A stretch of DNA of 64,000 nucleotides from Unio delphinus (taxonomy: Eukaryota > Mollusca > Bivalvia > Unionida > Unionidae), in contig JAQISU010000163.1 of the NCBI GenBank assembly GCA_029339505.1, forward strand, positions 3,674,001 through 3,738,000. The letters run 5' to 3'. Every line of letters starts with the position of its first letter. Positions within the stretch are counted from its first letter, which is position 1. A program made the translations under genes and the position numbers. Shown one piece after another: positions 1 to 8,278 of the stretch. Below the pieces are notes generated by a model. That model was not told where the DNA came from. It ran no database searches and was given only the letters and a program-made list of their open reading frames with translations.

Positions 1-697
1 GTAATTTCTCATTCACATCCTCAAACAATATATATCAGCAACACCAACATTAAATTCACACAGTCAGTACGAAACCGAGGTGTTACTCTAGACAGTACTC
101 TCACATTGCACCAACATGTCATGAATATATTCAAGGCTGCACATCTTGAGCTGAGACGCATCAGCTCCATTCGCAAATGTCCTTCAGTTGATGCCACTAA
201 ACCACGTGTGTTCAGTACGTTTTTAAGCCTGGACTATTGTAACTCAATTATGTCAAGTTTCGTCTTAATTTCTACTCCAGAAACTTCACAAAGTTCCAAA
301 CACAGCCGCTCGGATCATCTTTAGAGAACCACGATCATCGCACACCTCTCTGCTGATCTGTACCCTACACTGGCTATCCACTCGATCCAGAACAAAACAC
401 AAAATTTGTTCTCTGTGCTACGTTTTACTAATGGACTCTTGTCCAACATACTTATCTGGCTTCAACCATATGTACACATCAGCAAGATACTTACGCTCCT
501 CTTCTGACAATCGCATGCTCAGTATTCCCACTATGAAAGTGAAGTCATATGGGCAACGTTATTTTGCATATCGGCGCTCAGCAACGTGGAACCAATTGCC
601 CGTTGACACTGGACACAACGACACAGTGATGCCTTTTAAAAGTGCTCTTAACACTCACCTTTTTGGGACTGCAAGAACAAACATAAAGACCAAATAA
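1..697 (+). pseudogene. 3' end of LINE reverse transcriptase ORF (L2/CR1-like), degenerate
   Basis: Remnant of the C-terminal part of a non-LTR retrotransposon ORF2, continuing from beyond the window edge. Around 65-300 the translation shows the post-palm segment with 'RNRGVTLDSTL' and a following 'LDYCNS'. Around 430-690 it shows the typical tail: PTYL..., RYLRSSS, a YGQRYF box, then WNQLP and a final LNTHLF. The pieces are in different frames, so it is a dead copy. Its 3' UTR and (TTA)n tail follow directly. The family assignment rests on the tail motif and the 'AGGCGCTATTCAAAG' 3' end, both known from L2/CR1-type elements. Confidence 0.75.
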
Positions 698-849
698 TGT
701 TTCCTACCTTAAATATTTTCAGCATTTTGCATGTTTTCTAATTTCATGGTGTTTCTTATTTGTTGGTTTTTTTTTGTAGTCACATCAATATAGATCTTGT
801 AAGTCACTTAGAGCTTATAAAGATTAGGCGCTATTCAAAGTCCTCATTA

Positions 850-906
<57 letters not shown>

Positions 907-907
907 G
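698..907 (+). repeat. LINE 3' UTR and (TTA)n tail
   Basis: AT-rich 3' untranslated region ending in 'attaggcgctattcaaag' followed by about 20 TTA units at 848-905. L2/CR1-type LINEs end in short simple repeats like this, so it fits as the 3' terminus of the preceding LINE remnant. Confidence 0.65.
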
Positions 908-968
908 CCTGCATAGGTAGCTTGTATGCAATTGTCATTCTTGCACCGTGTGTTTTTAATCTTTAGTG

Positions 969-1786
969 TGTTACGTATATTTGATTTAAATAATTTATTT
1001 ATTTTTATCAGATTAAAATTTGACATTTTTGGGTTTAAAATTCATTAGTTGGGAGATGTATTTTTCTAGAAGGTGGGGTCATCTGTAAACACCAGGTGTT
1101 GACCTTACTTAAAGACAGGTAAACATCAGATGTTGACCTCATTTCCGACCTGGTTTCAGAGTGATAAACAGGCTTTAAAAATGATTGGTTGATTCCAAGG
1201 ACATAGCTGGCTCTCGTGTGGTGAGTGCGTGACTTTGGGAGCGTGGGTTCTTTCTAAGAGTTTCTGGAAAATCACGTGACCACTTCCTGTTTACCTAAAA
1301 CAGGCATTTAAATTATTGTTTGGGGAGAAAACAGTCAGTAGAAGTCTGGGTTTTAGAATACAAAAATGTGTGTTATTGTTTGAGTTATTATAAATTACCT
1401 TGTGGGGTAAATTATTTCAATTCGTTTGGATCAAGAGGAATTTATAGTGTTATTTATCTGGAAATTACTTGTGCTCATTTGAATTATCATAAAACTAAAA
1501 CTGACTTCATCACGTGACATCGTCGTCCATCTTGGATTACATCGTCAAGATTCGAACCGGGAACTATTAGGACATTTTATTATCAGGACTCTTGCAATTC
1601 CACTAGTGGATTATATTGTGAATTCTTTTTGGATTAATTTTTGGACTTGATTCTCTAAAACCGTAAGTTTATTTATTTTCTTTCATGAAAATATTTGTAC
1701 TCAATAAATTGTTTGTTAATTTTTTACAAGTTTGTTATTTTCACTTCTTTCTATGTTGCTGCTTATTCGAGCCTAAGCACGTAACA
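969..1786. mobile_element. Solo LTR of a Ty3/gypsy-like retrotransposon
   Basis: An 818 bp block starts TGTTACGT and ends ACGTAACA, an 8 bp terminal inverted repeat with TG...CA ends. It is flanked on both sides by AGTG (965-968 and 1787-1790), a 4 bp target-site duplication. An AATAAA signal lies near 1703. No gag, pol, primer-binding site or second LTR is adjacent, so this is a solo LTR left by LTR-LTR recombination. It also holds an imperfect internal repeat of 'aaacaccaggtgttgacct' (1087-1140). The gypsy assignment comes from the terminal sequence style and is less certain than the LTR call. Confidence 0.75.
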
Positions 1787-1790
1787 AGTG

Positions 1791-3293
1791 TCTCTTCAAA
1801 CCTTTGACTATAACTTCTAGAGGCATTTCCTGTCGTTTAAGTGTATTCTTCTGTTTTCTTCTTTATTCGTTTCATAATAGGTGTTGGTTCTCTAATTATG
1901 ATGCATTTGAATTTCTTCGAACTTCAAGATTGGTTTGCTTCTCTTTGGCCGTAATATATAATTGTCCTGGTAGAATTTGCGCATCTGCATTATATCAAAG
2001 GCTTTTTATTTGTCGGAAACATTTATTTGTAAAAAAAAAAAATGAAAGAAAAGAGAAGCAATTTTCCTATACTGGCATGTTTGTTGTTCTATTATGTCCA
2101 CTAAGTCATAATCCAGAGTCACGCACTGCACTATGCACATATATTGTCAGCAAAACACAGTTCCGTAAATGTAAATGTCTTTTTCAATTATTTGCCGTAG
2201 CCTTTACGATGGCATTCTGGCCCCGAACTGCAACCGGCCTGTATTGGTGTAATTGTACAATACTGATAAACATTGATATAATCAGCCATTCGGGAGGAAA
2301 AAACGATTACAAGATTTTGTTATGGCTGCCGTGGCGTAACATCGAAAAGCAATAATGGTGAACGACCTGTAGAGCTAAACATTATGAATTTATATGCGTG
2401 CATGTGTGTGTGTAATTTGGATTAGCATAGTTAACATTTGTTCAGTCCTATCGCTACAATGTCTGCATTGCGACAGTTTTATAGTGATGTCTAGCACTAT
2501 GAGTTGTTTTCACAGACGTCATTTTGATTCCTGCCGTTTTGATTCCCTAACAAACCATTGTCAACATTAATCATCATGTATATTGAAGATAATACTCTGA
2601 TTTAACTATCGATAAAGATATTTACCTTATCGAAACGATACATCGATTATACTTGAAATTATGTGCCCTACAGCACAAAAATAAAAATAAAGCTGGAAGT
2701 TCTCTTGCTTATATCGAAAGACAGGATAATAAAGTTGAACCCGTAATCGTGTTTATTGATATCTCATATAAATGCACTTGTTTTGTTTTACAAACAGACA
2801 CTATTGACATTTTGAAAACGTCATTAGTATCATATCCGTAAGCTTGTCATCTTGAAAGAGTATTTCCAGACAATGATTTTCTGGATACAATATCAGTCAC
2901 GAATGAAAATTTCATAGCATGTATTTTACGCTAGAACTTTTATGTACAAATACTTTTCGCAACAACATGTATTTGTGCCACAGAATATTTGACAAACCAT
3001 TTTAATTAGTTATGGTCAAATATTGTATTTGTGGACGAGATGGTGGACGTCGGCTTATACTAAATGAAAGCGATAACCGGTAAAAGAAGTGTCATCTTTA
3101 GTATATTCAAACGAAACACGTGTCTAACGGAACATGACTTTGTGTCGAATGTTAAAACGATGTATTCCTGAAATGCTTTTAGAATTACGAAATTATATAT
3201 TAACAATTGGCTTTTAACTTGAACAATAACCAAAGTATTGACTTAAACCCAAGAAAATTGAAAATCATTACATGTTTCTACTTGGTTGTGTAT
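1791..3293. other. Unassigned AT-rich spacer
   Basis: No gene or recognisable repeat was found. A 183-codon open frame at 1804-2355 has no homology signal I recognise and does not start at a convincing ATG, so it is treated as chance. Confidence 0.5.
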
Positions 3294-3298
3294 CCAGT
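3294..3298. repeat. Target-site duplication (left) CCAGT
   Basis: CCAGT directly precedes the left TIR and is repeated directly after the right TIR at 20103-20107. Polintons normally make 6 bp duplications. A 6 bp TCCAGT can be read only if the right end is taken one base shorter. Confidence 0.7.
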
Positions 3299-3555
3299 AG
3301 CAGCAGAGAAGGTGAACAGACCACCCTTTTCAGACAAAAAATTGATTGAATCCTCAAAACGGAAAATTGAGCCTTCCTACGAAATCTCATATTTTAGCCC
3401 CCCTCCCCCAAAAAAAAAAATAAGTCTCCATTTAGCAAACGGAGACTTTACGATTTTTTAATTAATTTTGGTCGCAACGATGTGGTCATCACCCTCTCTG
3501 CTGCTACAAGTTAACAAAAAAAATAAATGATTTCAACCGAATATTTGATCGAGTC
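3299..3555 (+). repeat. Left terminal inverted repeat
   Basis: It matches the reverse complement of 19859-20102 almost throughout. The main difference is a longer C/A tract at 3400-3420 in this copy. The outer end is AGCAGCAGAGAAGGTGA. A second, inward-facing copy of that 17-mer (TCACCCTCTCTGCTGCT) ends at 3505, making a 207 bp unit with its own inverted ends. Inside it, AGTCTCC...GGAGACT at about 3423-3448 forms a hairpin of about 11 bp. Confidence 0.9.
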
Positions 3556-3556
3556 T

Positions 3557-4885
3557 TTAGGACTTTACAAACAAACTAATCGCTAACACCTCATCTTGTA
3601 GATCAATTAAATTATTTGACTGGTCGGTGAGTCGGAAATTAATTCTCGTTAACGAATTATTATGGCATCGCATGTAGACAGGATTAATTGGGTTTTCAAT
3701 AATTAGGAATCCTGGAGGAGCTGTTGGTGCAAACGAATAAAGAATATATCCCTGCTGAGCTTGATTTGATTGCTCTAGATTAATTTGATAGCTTCCTTCA
3801 ATTGCATCACATGTTAAATTGAGCGCAATCACCGTTGAAATATTCACATTATGCGGGGCAATATGCCTACCGCCACCATCTGGATCATTATTATACCTGA
3901 GGAGGACAGTTGAATTTGGTTTTTGTAGCGCCTTGATATCGGTTCTAACAATTCTTGTTAGTTCATCAGCGTTGTATTTGGGAAACTTGAAATTACGCAG
4001 ATTGTCTTCTGTGATATTGTAATCGGTTAGGAATCGTTGTCTACTGTCGCTGTTGTCATTAATTATTATTTGAATAATTAGTTCATAGATATATTCCATG
4101 TCAGATATAAGTTGATTTATTATTTTAACGTGTTTTTGCGATTTTGTTTTCCGTAGTTGTTCTAGTTGTGTTTCATATAATTGTTTAATTTCATTAAAAT
4201 AACCAAGGATGTCCGTTAGCGTAAATGAAATAGTAACAGATGAGTCGGCTGTTCTTTTAATGATAAAATCCCATTGCAATGTGTCTTTGTTGGTAAATAT
4301 AAATCTATCGGCGATTTTTCCTTTTCTTATATCAGATAAATTATCTCGATAACTGAGATTGATTTCATGATATGATTGTACGTCCGTGGTTAAGTCGGTG
4401 GCGGATTTTTTCGGTGGTTTTTCAGGCCATCCTAACACTGTTCTTAACGAGCTGTTATAGATATCTACAGCGTATCCCTCTGTGCTTATTTCGATCGACG
4501 ACGAGAGCGTCGGTTCATGAAGATTAATAGCTATTTTTGATTCTTTTCCAGTGATTGATTTTATTCTACGCTGAATTTCAGCATCGATTTGCTTAATTTG
4601 GTACGACCCAGTTGGTAACGAAACAGTTTCCCACGCTGGAGTGCCATCGGGTTTATTCTTATACGAGAACACCGGTGCGTTATTGGGTTGCTGACCGCCA
4701 AATGCAACCGATCTGATATTAGGCCAGCTATGATATACTCGTAATTTTGCCAGCGCGATCTCACGCACTGGAATCGGAGAAGGGAAGTTTACATTAAATT
4801 CGGGGGTTGTTGATGTTATTGATATCATGCTTGTTCTTATCGGAGTGGTATTCTCCGCGATTCGTTGAAGCAGTTCGAGTGACAT
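3557..4885 (-). CDS. Polinton structural protein, putative tail/fibre or penton-like
   Basis: Intact gene of about 440 codons, the last of the minus-strand virion cluster, starting 2 bp inside the left TIR. The N-terminal stretch 'EFNVNFPSPIPV' followed by 'IALAKLRVYHSWPNIR' resembles the opening beta-rich segment of large accessory virion proteins in animal Polintons. The centre is helical and the C-terminus again beta-like. ATG at 4885 is used here; ATG at 4828 would also keep the conserved N-terminal segment. The frame overlaps the end of the upstream gene by about 90 bp with the first start. A decayed homologue lies at 61577-62510. The exact virion role is unknown. Confidence 0.65.
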   Translation of the reverse strand: MSLELLQRIAENTTPIRTSMISITSTTPEFNVNFPSPIPVREIALAKLRVYHSWPNIRSVAFGGQQPNNAPVFSYKNKPDGTPAWETVSLPTGSYQIKQIDAEIQRRIKSITGKESKIAINLHEPTLSSSIEISTEGYAVDIYNSSLRTVLGWPEKPPKKSATDLTTDVQSYHEINLSYRDNLSDIRKGKIADRFIFTNKDTLQWDFIIKRTADSSVTISFTLTDILGYFNEIKQLYETQLEQLRKTKSQKHVKIINQLISDMEYIYELIIQIIINDNSDSRQRFLTDYNITEDNLRNFKFPKYNADELTRIVRTDIKALQKPNSTVLLRYNNDPDGGGRHIAPHNVNISTVIALNLTCDAIEGSYQINLEQSNQAQQGYILYSFAPTAPPGFLIIENPINPVYMRCHNNSLTRINFRLTDQSNNLIDLQDEVLAISLFVKS

Positions 4886-5393
4886 TATTGTTAACGCTGT
4901 CTTCAATTTCCAATTTCAACATCGCGGAGTTATACAACTGGGTCATCGTGGAAAATTCAACATCGGAAATGAACGAATTATCTATCGACAGCGAGATCAA
5001 CTCGGATAATTTCGAGTACGCGTCAAATACCACCCGATACCGAGCTGTATAATCGGCGAGTTTTTTCTGAGAACACGATGATAACTTTTTAGTTATCGCG
5101 ATGGCGACTGCCGCAATTGTTGTTGCCGTGGAGATAGCGATTGGAACTGCAATCGGAGCCATCATGGTCACCGTCGACAAAATAACCCCGGCGCTGGCCA
5201 TCACACCGGACACCGAATACACGGTGATATCGATAATTGTTACGCTGCGGCGGTATTTTTTCATTTTTTTACGATAGCGCTCAGAAAGCGATTTCAAGTT
5301 CGCGGAAAACTCTTTCACGGTATCATATCGATATCGATGCGATTGTGATACCTCTGGGACTATTATCGGTTCAATTGATTTCATCGATGTCAT
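4794..5393 (-). CDS. Membrane-associated Polinton accessory protein (199 aa)
   Basis: Intact, with ATG at 5393 and a promoter-like motif 16 nt upstream. The N-terminus is basic (RYRKKMKKYRR). It is followed by two glycine/alanine-rich hydrophobic stretches, at roughly residues 53-75 and 77-100, that should span or enter a membrane. A short lysine turn (TKKL) and a helical C-terminal half with 'DNSFISDVEF' follow. I recognise this layout (basic arm, hydrophobic pair, KK turn, acidic helix) from uncharacterised proteins that accompany Polintons in invertebrate genomes. It has no assigned function. The tail is asparagine-rich and overlaps the next gene. Confidence 0.6.
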   Translation of the reverse strand: MTSMKSIEPIIVPEVSQSHRYRYDTVKEFSANLKSLSERYRKKMKKYRRSVTIIDITVYSVSGVMASAGVILSTVTMMAPIAVPIAISTATTIAAVAIAITKKLSSCSQKKLADYTARYRVVFDAYSKLSELISLSIDNSFISDVEFSTMTQLYNSAMLKLEIEDSVNNNVTRTASTNRGEYHSDKNKHDINNINNPRI

Positions 5394-5409
5394 TGTTATT
5401 TTAAACCCG

Positions 5410-5424
5410 CTAGTGTTTTCAATT
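5410..5424 (-). promoter_or_regulatory. Conserved promoter-like motif upstream of 199-aa gene
   Basis: On the minus strand AATTGAAAACACTAG, 16 nt before the ATG at 5393. It is one of five close copies placed 12-16 nt before start codons in this element. Confidence 0.6.
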
Positions 5425-5435
5425 ATTCGCCATCG

Positions 5436-6434
5436 TTAAGGGGAATTGCTAGTAGCTTCAGCCGGAAAAAAATCATCTAAAAATTCTAAACACCAAGTTA
5501 TTTTTGATCTAATGGTGGAGCTATCAACCGCGACGACATTAAAGTCTTGTCTGCGACCCTTCATAATTAACGTCGCGGTGCCTCCAGAGTAGGTTTTACC
5601 GTCCGCGATCATATTAAATTCATCGATAGAGATCCACGTTATCCTGGAGATACCATCGACCCATGTTGGCCTGAAGATATCGGTCCTCATTTCGACACCC
5701 CAGAGAATGGGGGACAATGTAGTATAAACGTCTTTTATCCAATCCATGGTTCCATGATCGACCGTATACACGATATTTTTAATGCCTATGTGTGGATGTG
5801 GAATCTTTACCTTTTCAGATATTTTCTTTAGTTTAAGAAGATCGTCGTAAATATCGAGATAATTTACCGTGATTCTGGCAGGATCTATTACCCTCCTCGG
5901 CTCCCTGTTAGAAAAGAATGAAGCCAGAAGGTCTCTGATTTTAAGCTGTTCTTGGTCTTTAAGATACAGGTCGATGTGATAAAATTTTGTCGTGAGATCT
6001 TGGGGGCCATAATTCCCAAAGAACTTATTAACCATTTCATTGGTGCGTTTTTGTTCGTCAATAGCTTTTTTAACTTCAGCGAGGGTTGGGCCTGTCAGGG
6101 ATGTGGTTTCAGACACAGGTGTTCTCCCCAAAAAATTATCAACGATGGTATTAAGTGTTGTTTGTCTCACCATAAACATATCAATATCTTTGAGAGTCAT
6201 CGTAGATGTAGCCGGGGCACCAAAGAAACTATCAGCGACGTGGGCATTGTGAGTATGCTTGCCAATAAACTCGTTAATTTCAGCGAGAGTCATACCTGCC
6301 ACAAGTGGGTTTCCAAAGAACTTACCAACGATGTCGTTAGTGGGTTTTTGTACCTTTTCAAAATTTTCTTTTAGTTTAAGAATATCATTGTAAATCTCGA
6401 GATAACTTGCCCTGATATCGGCGGAACCCATCAT
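5436..6434 (-). CDS. Fibre-like repeat protein B (332 aa)
   Basis: Intact. Its ATG overlaps the stop of fibre-like protein A in an ATGATG/TGA arrangement, so the two are probably translated from one transcript. It contains repeated modules built on 'YLxIYxDxxKL ... EKVxKPxxDIVxKFFGNPLVAGMTLAEI', near the start, again in degenerate form (FFGAP, FLGRTP, FFGNYG), and a last 'ITVNYLDIYDDLLKL' near residue 190. The N-terminal 60 residues closely match an internal part of protein A, which points to tandem duplication. The last 110 residues form a different, probably globular head. A receptor-binding or fibre role is inference from the repeat shaft plus terminal domain. Confidence 0.6.
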   Translation of the reverse strand: MMGSADIRASYLEIYNDILKLKENFEKVQKPTNDIVGKFFGNPLVAGMTLAEINEFIGKHTHNAHVADSFFGAPATSTMTLKDIDMFMVRQTTLNTIVDNFLGRTPVSETTSLTGPTLAEVKKAIDEQKRTNEMVNKFFGNYGPQDLTTKFYHIDLYLKDQEQLKIRDLLASFFSNREPRRVIDPARITVNYLDIYDDLLKLKKISEKVKIPHPHIGIKNIVYTVDHGTMDWIKDVYTTLSPILWGVEMRTDIFRPTWVDGISRITWISIDEFNMIADGKTYSGGTATLIMKGRRQDFNVVAVDSSTIRSKITWCLEFLDDFFPAEATSNSP

Positions 6435-7258
6435 CTTCCCATCCCTCTTGAAAAAAGTGTAGACAAAAGTCTTTCGAATCCAAACTGTGATTGGGTTTTA
6501 AAATAAAAGTCGATGTTAGAAAATTTCGTCGTGATATCTTGGAGTGTACTGCCCTCAAAGAACTTATTAGCTACGTCGATGGTGAGCTTTTGTTTGTCAA
6601 TGGCGCTTTTAATTTCAGCGAGAGTCATGCCTGCTACAAGCGGGTTTCCAAAAAACTTAACAACGATGTCGTTAGTGGTTTTTTGTATCTTTTCAAGATT
6701 TTCTATTAGTTTAGAAATATCACTGTAAATATCGAGATAATTTGCCTTGATTTCATTTTCATCCATCATCCTTCCCACCTCCTTGTTAAAAAAGAATAAA
6801 GGTAGAATGTTTTTAATTTCAGCGAGAGTCATGCCAACCACAAGCGGGGTTCCAAAGAATTTATGTACGACATTTTTGCGAAAACTATTATAACCTCGTA
6901 TATGATCATCCAGCTCACGGCCGCGGGTGGCAATCATGTTGTCGTGGGCGTCAATCGCGTCGGTGATCGTAGACACAAGTTCGCCTGGTTTAAGTTGTCC
7001 ATCGTTGGAATACAGCGCAATAGAGTTTTCAGCGGCGTCGCGCTGCCGTATCAAAATGTCATTCACGGATATATTACTGGTTTTCAATTTACCCTGGCGA
7101 TCTTGAAATACAACTATTTCGCTCGGGTCAACACTTGCTAAATTTAACGTCTCAGCGATTTCATCTTCAATTATTTTTTTTACATCCTCGATAGAACCCG
7201 CAGATGTTTTCGCGGTGGGTTCCGACATTGACAGAGATCGTCCCCAAATATCAATCAT
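6431..7258 (-). CDS. Fibre-like repeat protein A (275 aa)
   Basis: Intact, with ATG at 7258 and a promoter-like motif 13 nt upstream. The N-terminus 'MIDIWGRSL' and the block 'DPSEIVVFQDRQGKLKTS' are conserved in the second element copy (62.5-62.9 kb), where a tail-fibre-like 'GETMTGPLDMN' motif follows. Downstream are two 'KFFGxPLVxGMTLAEI' modules and a degenerate third. It looks like a virion-attached shaft protein, the N-terminus anchoring and the modules forming an extended stalk. No enzyme motif was seen. Confidence 0.6.
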   Translation of the reverse strand: MIDIWGRSLSMSEPTAKTSAGSIEDVKKIIEDEIAETLNLASVDPSEIVVFQDRQGKLKTSNISVNDILIRQRDAAENSIALYSNDGQLKPGELVSTITDAIDAHDNMIATRGRELDDHIRGYNSFRKNVVHKFFGTPLVVGMTLAEIKNILPLFFFNKEVGRMMDENEIKANYLDIYSDISKLIENLEKIQKTTNDIVVKFFGNPLVAGMTLAEIKSAIDKQKLTIDVANKFFEGSTLQDITTKFSNIDFYFKTQSQFGFERLLSTLFSRGMGR

Positions 7259-7271
7259 TATTGTAAAGACT

Positions 7272-7286
7272 CTAGTATTTTCAATT
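7272..7286 (-). promoter_or_regulatory. Conserved promoter-like motif upstream of fibre A
   Basis: Minus strand AATTGAAAATACTAG, 13 nt before ATG 7258. It overlaps the stop codon of the protease gene (TGA at 7281-7283). Confidence 0.65.
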
Positions 7287-7799
7287 TATTGATTCTCTAA
7301 AATTACCTTGTAATTTTCCACTCGTGTATTTATTTACAACCAGATTAGGTGGTTTCTGTGACGATGAAATCTCCGCGAGGACATTTAAGACTTCACGGCC
7401 GCATATCGGTGGATCATTTAATTGTTGTGTTGGCAGCGTGGAATAAAAAATCGGAAACTCTTTGAGTTTCATCGAAGAATTTATATACCGCATAAACTTG
7501 CTTGGCGGAGCTAACCCATATGAATCAAAATAGACAATTCCACGTGGATCAATCGCGTATGCAACCCAGTGAGTTCCCGATCCGTTACTGTTATCAAGAT
7601 TGATGATACCGGTTTCAACGCGTTTAGGTTTTCTCGGTAATTGATCTCTCATAAAAACCCCTCTGAAGTTTTTTATCGCTAGTTTTTTAGCAGCATCAAT
7701 TAAATCAAAATTGGACATGGGAACAATTGGGTTTTCAACTAATAAACCGTTCCTGGTATTCTCAGACCGGATCCGTGAACGGATCTCCCGCTGTACCAT
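7281..7799 (-). CDS. Adenain-type (C5/Ulp1-like) cysteine protease, PRO
   Basis: Maturation protease of Polintons and adenovirus-like virions, expected to cut virion precursor proteins. Visible catalytic set: His77 in 'GTHWVAY', Asp92 in 'VYFDSYG', Gln125/126, and Cys133 in 'PPICGREVL'. At 172 aa it is slightly shorter than adenovirus proteases. The ATG at 7799 is chosen because the second element copy keeps 'MVQRE' at the same place but lacks the downstream Met28. The start overlaps the end of the upstream hydrophobic core-type gene by 61 bp. No promoter-like motif sits before it, so it is probably expressed with that gene. Confidence 0.88.
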   Translation of the reverse strand: MVQREIRSRIRSENTRNGLLVENPIVPMSNFDLIDAAKKLAIKNFRGVFMRDQLPRKPKRVETGIINLDNSNGSGTHWVAYAIDPRGIVYFDSYGLAPPSKFMRYINSSMKLKEFPIFYSTLPTQQLNDPPICGREVLNVLAEISSSQKPPNLVVNKYTSGKLQGNFRESIN

Positions 7800-8218
7800 G
7801 AATACGGGGTTCCTGGTAGGTACAACCCCTTCCCCTTTTTTTTATATCCTTTCCCAGTTGCCTTTTTCAACGCCATCCCTGCCGCGGTCCCAACGGCCCC
7901 CAACGCAGCCGCCTTCGCCACCGCTGGGTCAGCCGCTGAAATCAATGCTGGTATTGCAGCTAACAATGGAAATATACCACCTGATTTTATCATGTTGGCG
8001 ACTGCGGCTTTTGAAAATACAATTTGAACCCCTCTCTTATTTTTTAGCGCATCATTAAAATGTTTTATTTGACGATCCGTCAGTGATATTTTATGTGTAC
8101 CGCCGGACATCTGCGCTGGTTTCAACGTTATTGTGGTTCCACATTCTTTAGCGGATTTTGATCGCAATTTCTTGACTTGACCATCAGTCAGCTTGACACT
8201 AACAACACTATATGTCAT
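7739..8218 (-). CDS. Polinton core/membrane-active virion protein (LTxxQ-type)
   Basis: Virion protein of about 159 aa. Two 'LTDxQxK' boxes at the N-terminus (VKLTDGQVKKL and ISLTDRQIKHF) are a family feature of Polinton minor proteins. A central hydrophobic, alanine/glycine-rich helix pair (IFPLLAAIPALI, AALGAVGTAAGMAL) is followed by a basic 'KGYKKKGKG' linker and a 'GLYLPGTPYSW' tail. The layout recalls small core or membrane-lytic adenovirus proteins; that is analogy. ATG 8218 is preferred over an in-frame ATG at 8278. The motif lies 16 nt before 8218, and the second copy starts at the matching residue. Confidence 0.65.
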   Translation of the reverse strand: MTYSVVSVKLTDGQVKKLRSKSAKECGTTITLKPAQMSGGTHKISLTDRQIKHFNDALKNKRGVQIVFSKAAVANMIKSGGIFPLLAAIPALISAADPAVAKAAALGAVGTAAGMALKKATGKGYKKKGKGLYLPGTPYSWYSGRSVHGSGLRIPGTVY

Positions 8219-8234
8219 TTTATTGTAAAACACA

Positions 8235-8249
8235 TTTATGCTTTCAATT
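8235..8249 (-). promoter_or_regulatory. Promoter-like motif variant upstream of core-type gene
   Basis: Minus strand AATTGAAAGCATAAA, 16 nt before ATG 8218. It keeps the AATTGAAA core but lacks the CTAG end. Confidence 0.45.
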
Positions 8250-8278
8250 GATCTAATTGGAAACTCTTCAAGTTTCAT

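Noticed and set aside
1804..2355. 183-codon open frame in the spacer left of the element
   Set aside because: No convincing ATG, no recognisable domain, low-complexity lysine run from a poly-A tract.
5952..6728. Plus-strand frames opposite the fibre genes
   Set aside because: Antisense shadows of the intact minus-strand fibre-like genes, repeating only because those genes are repetitive.
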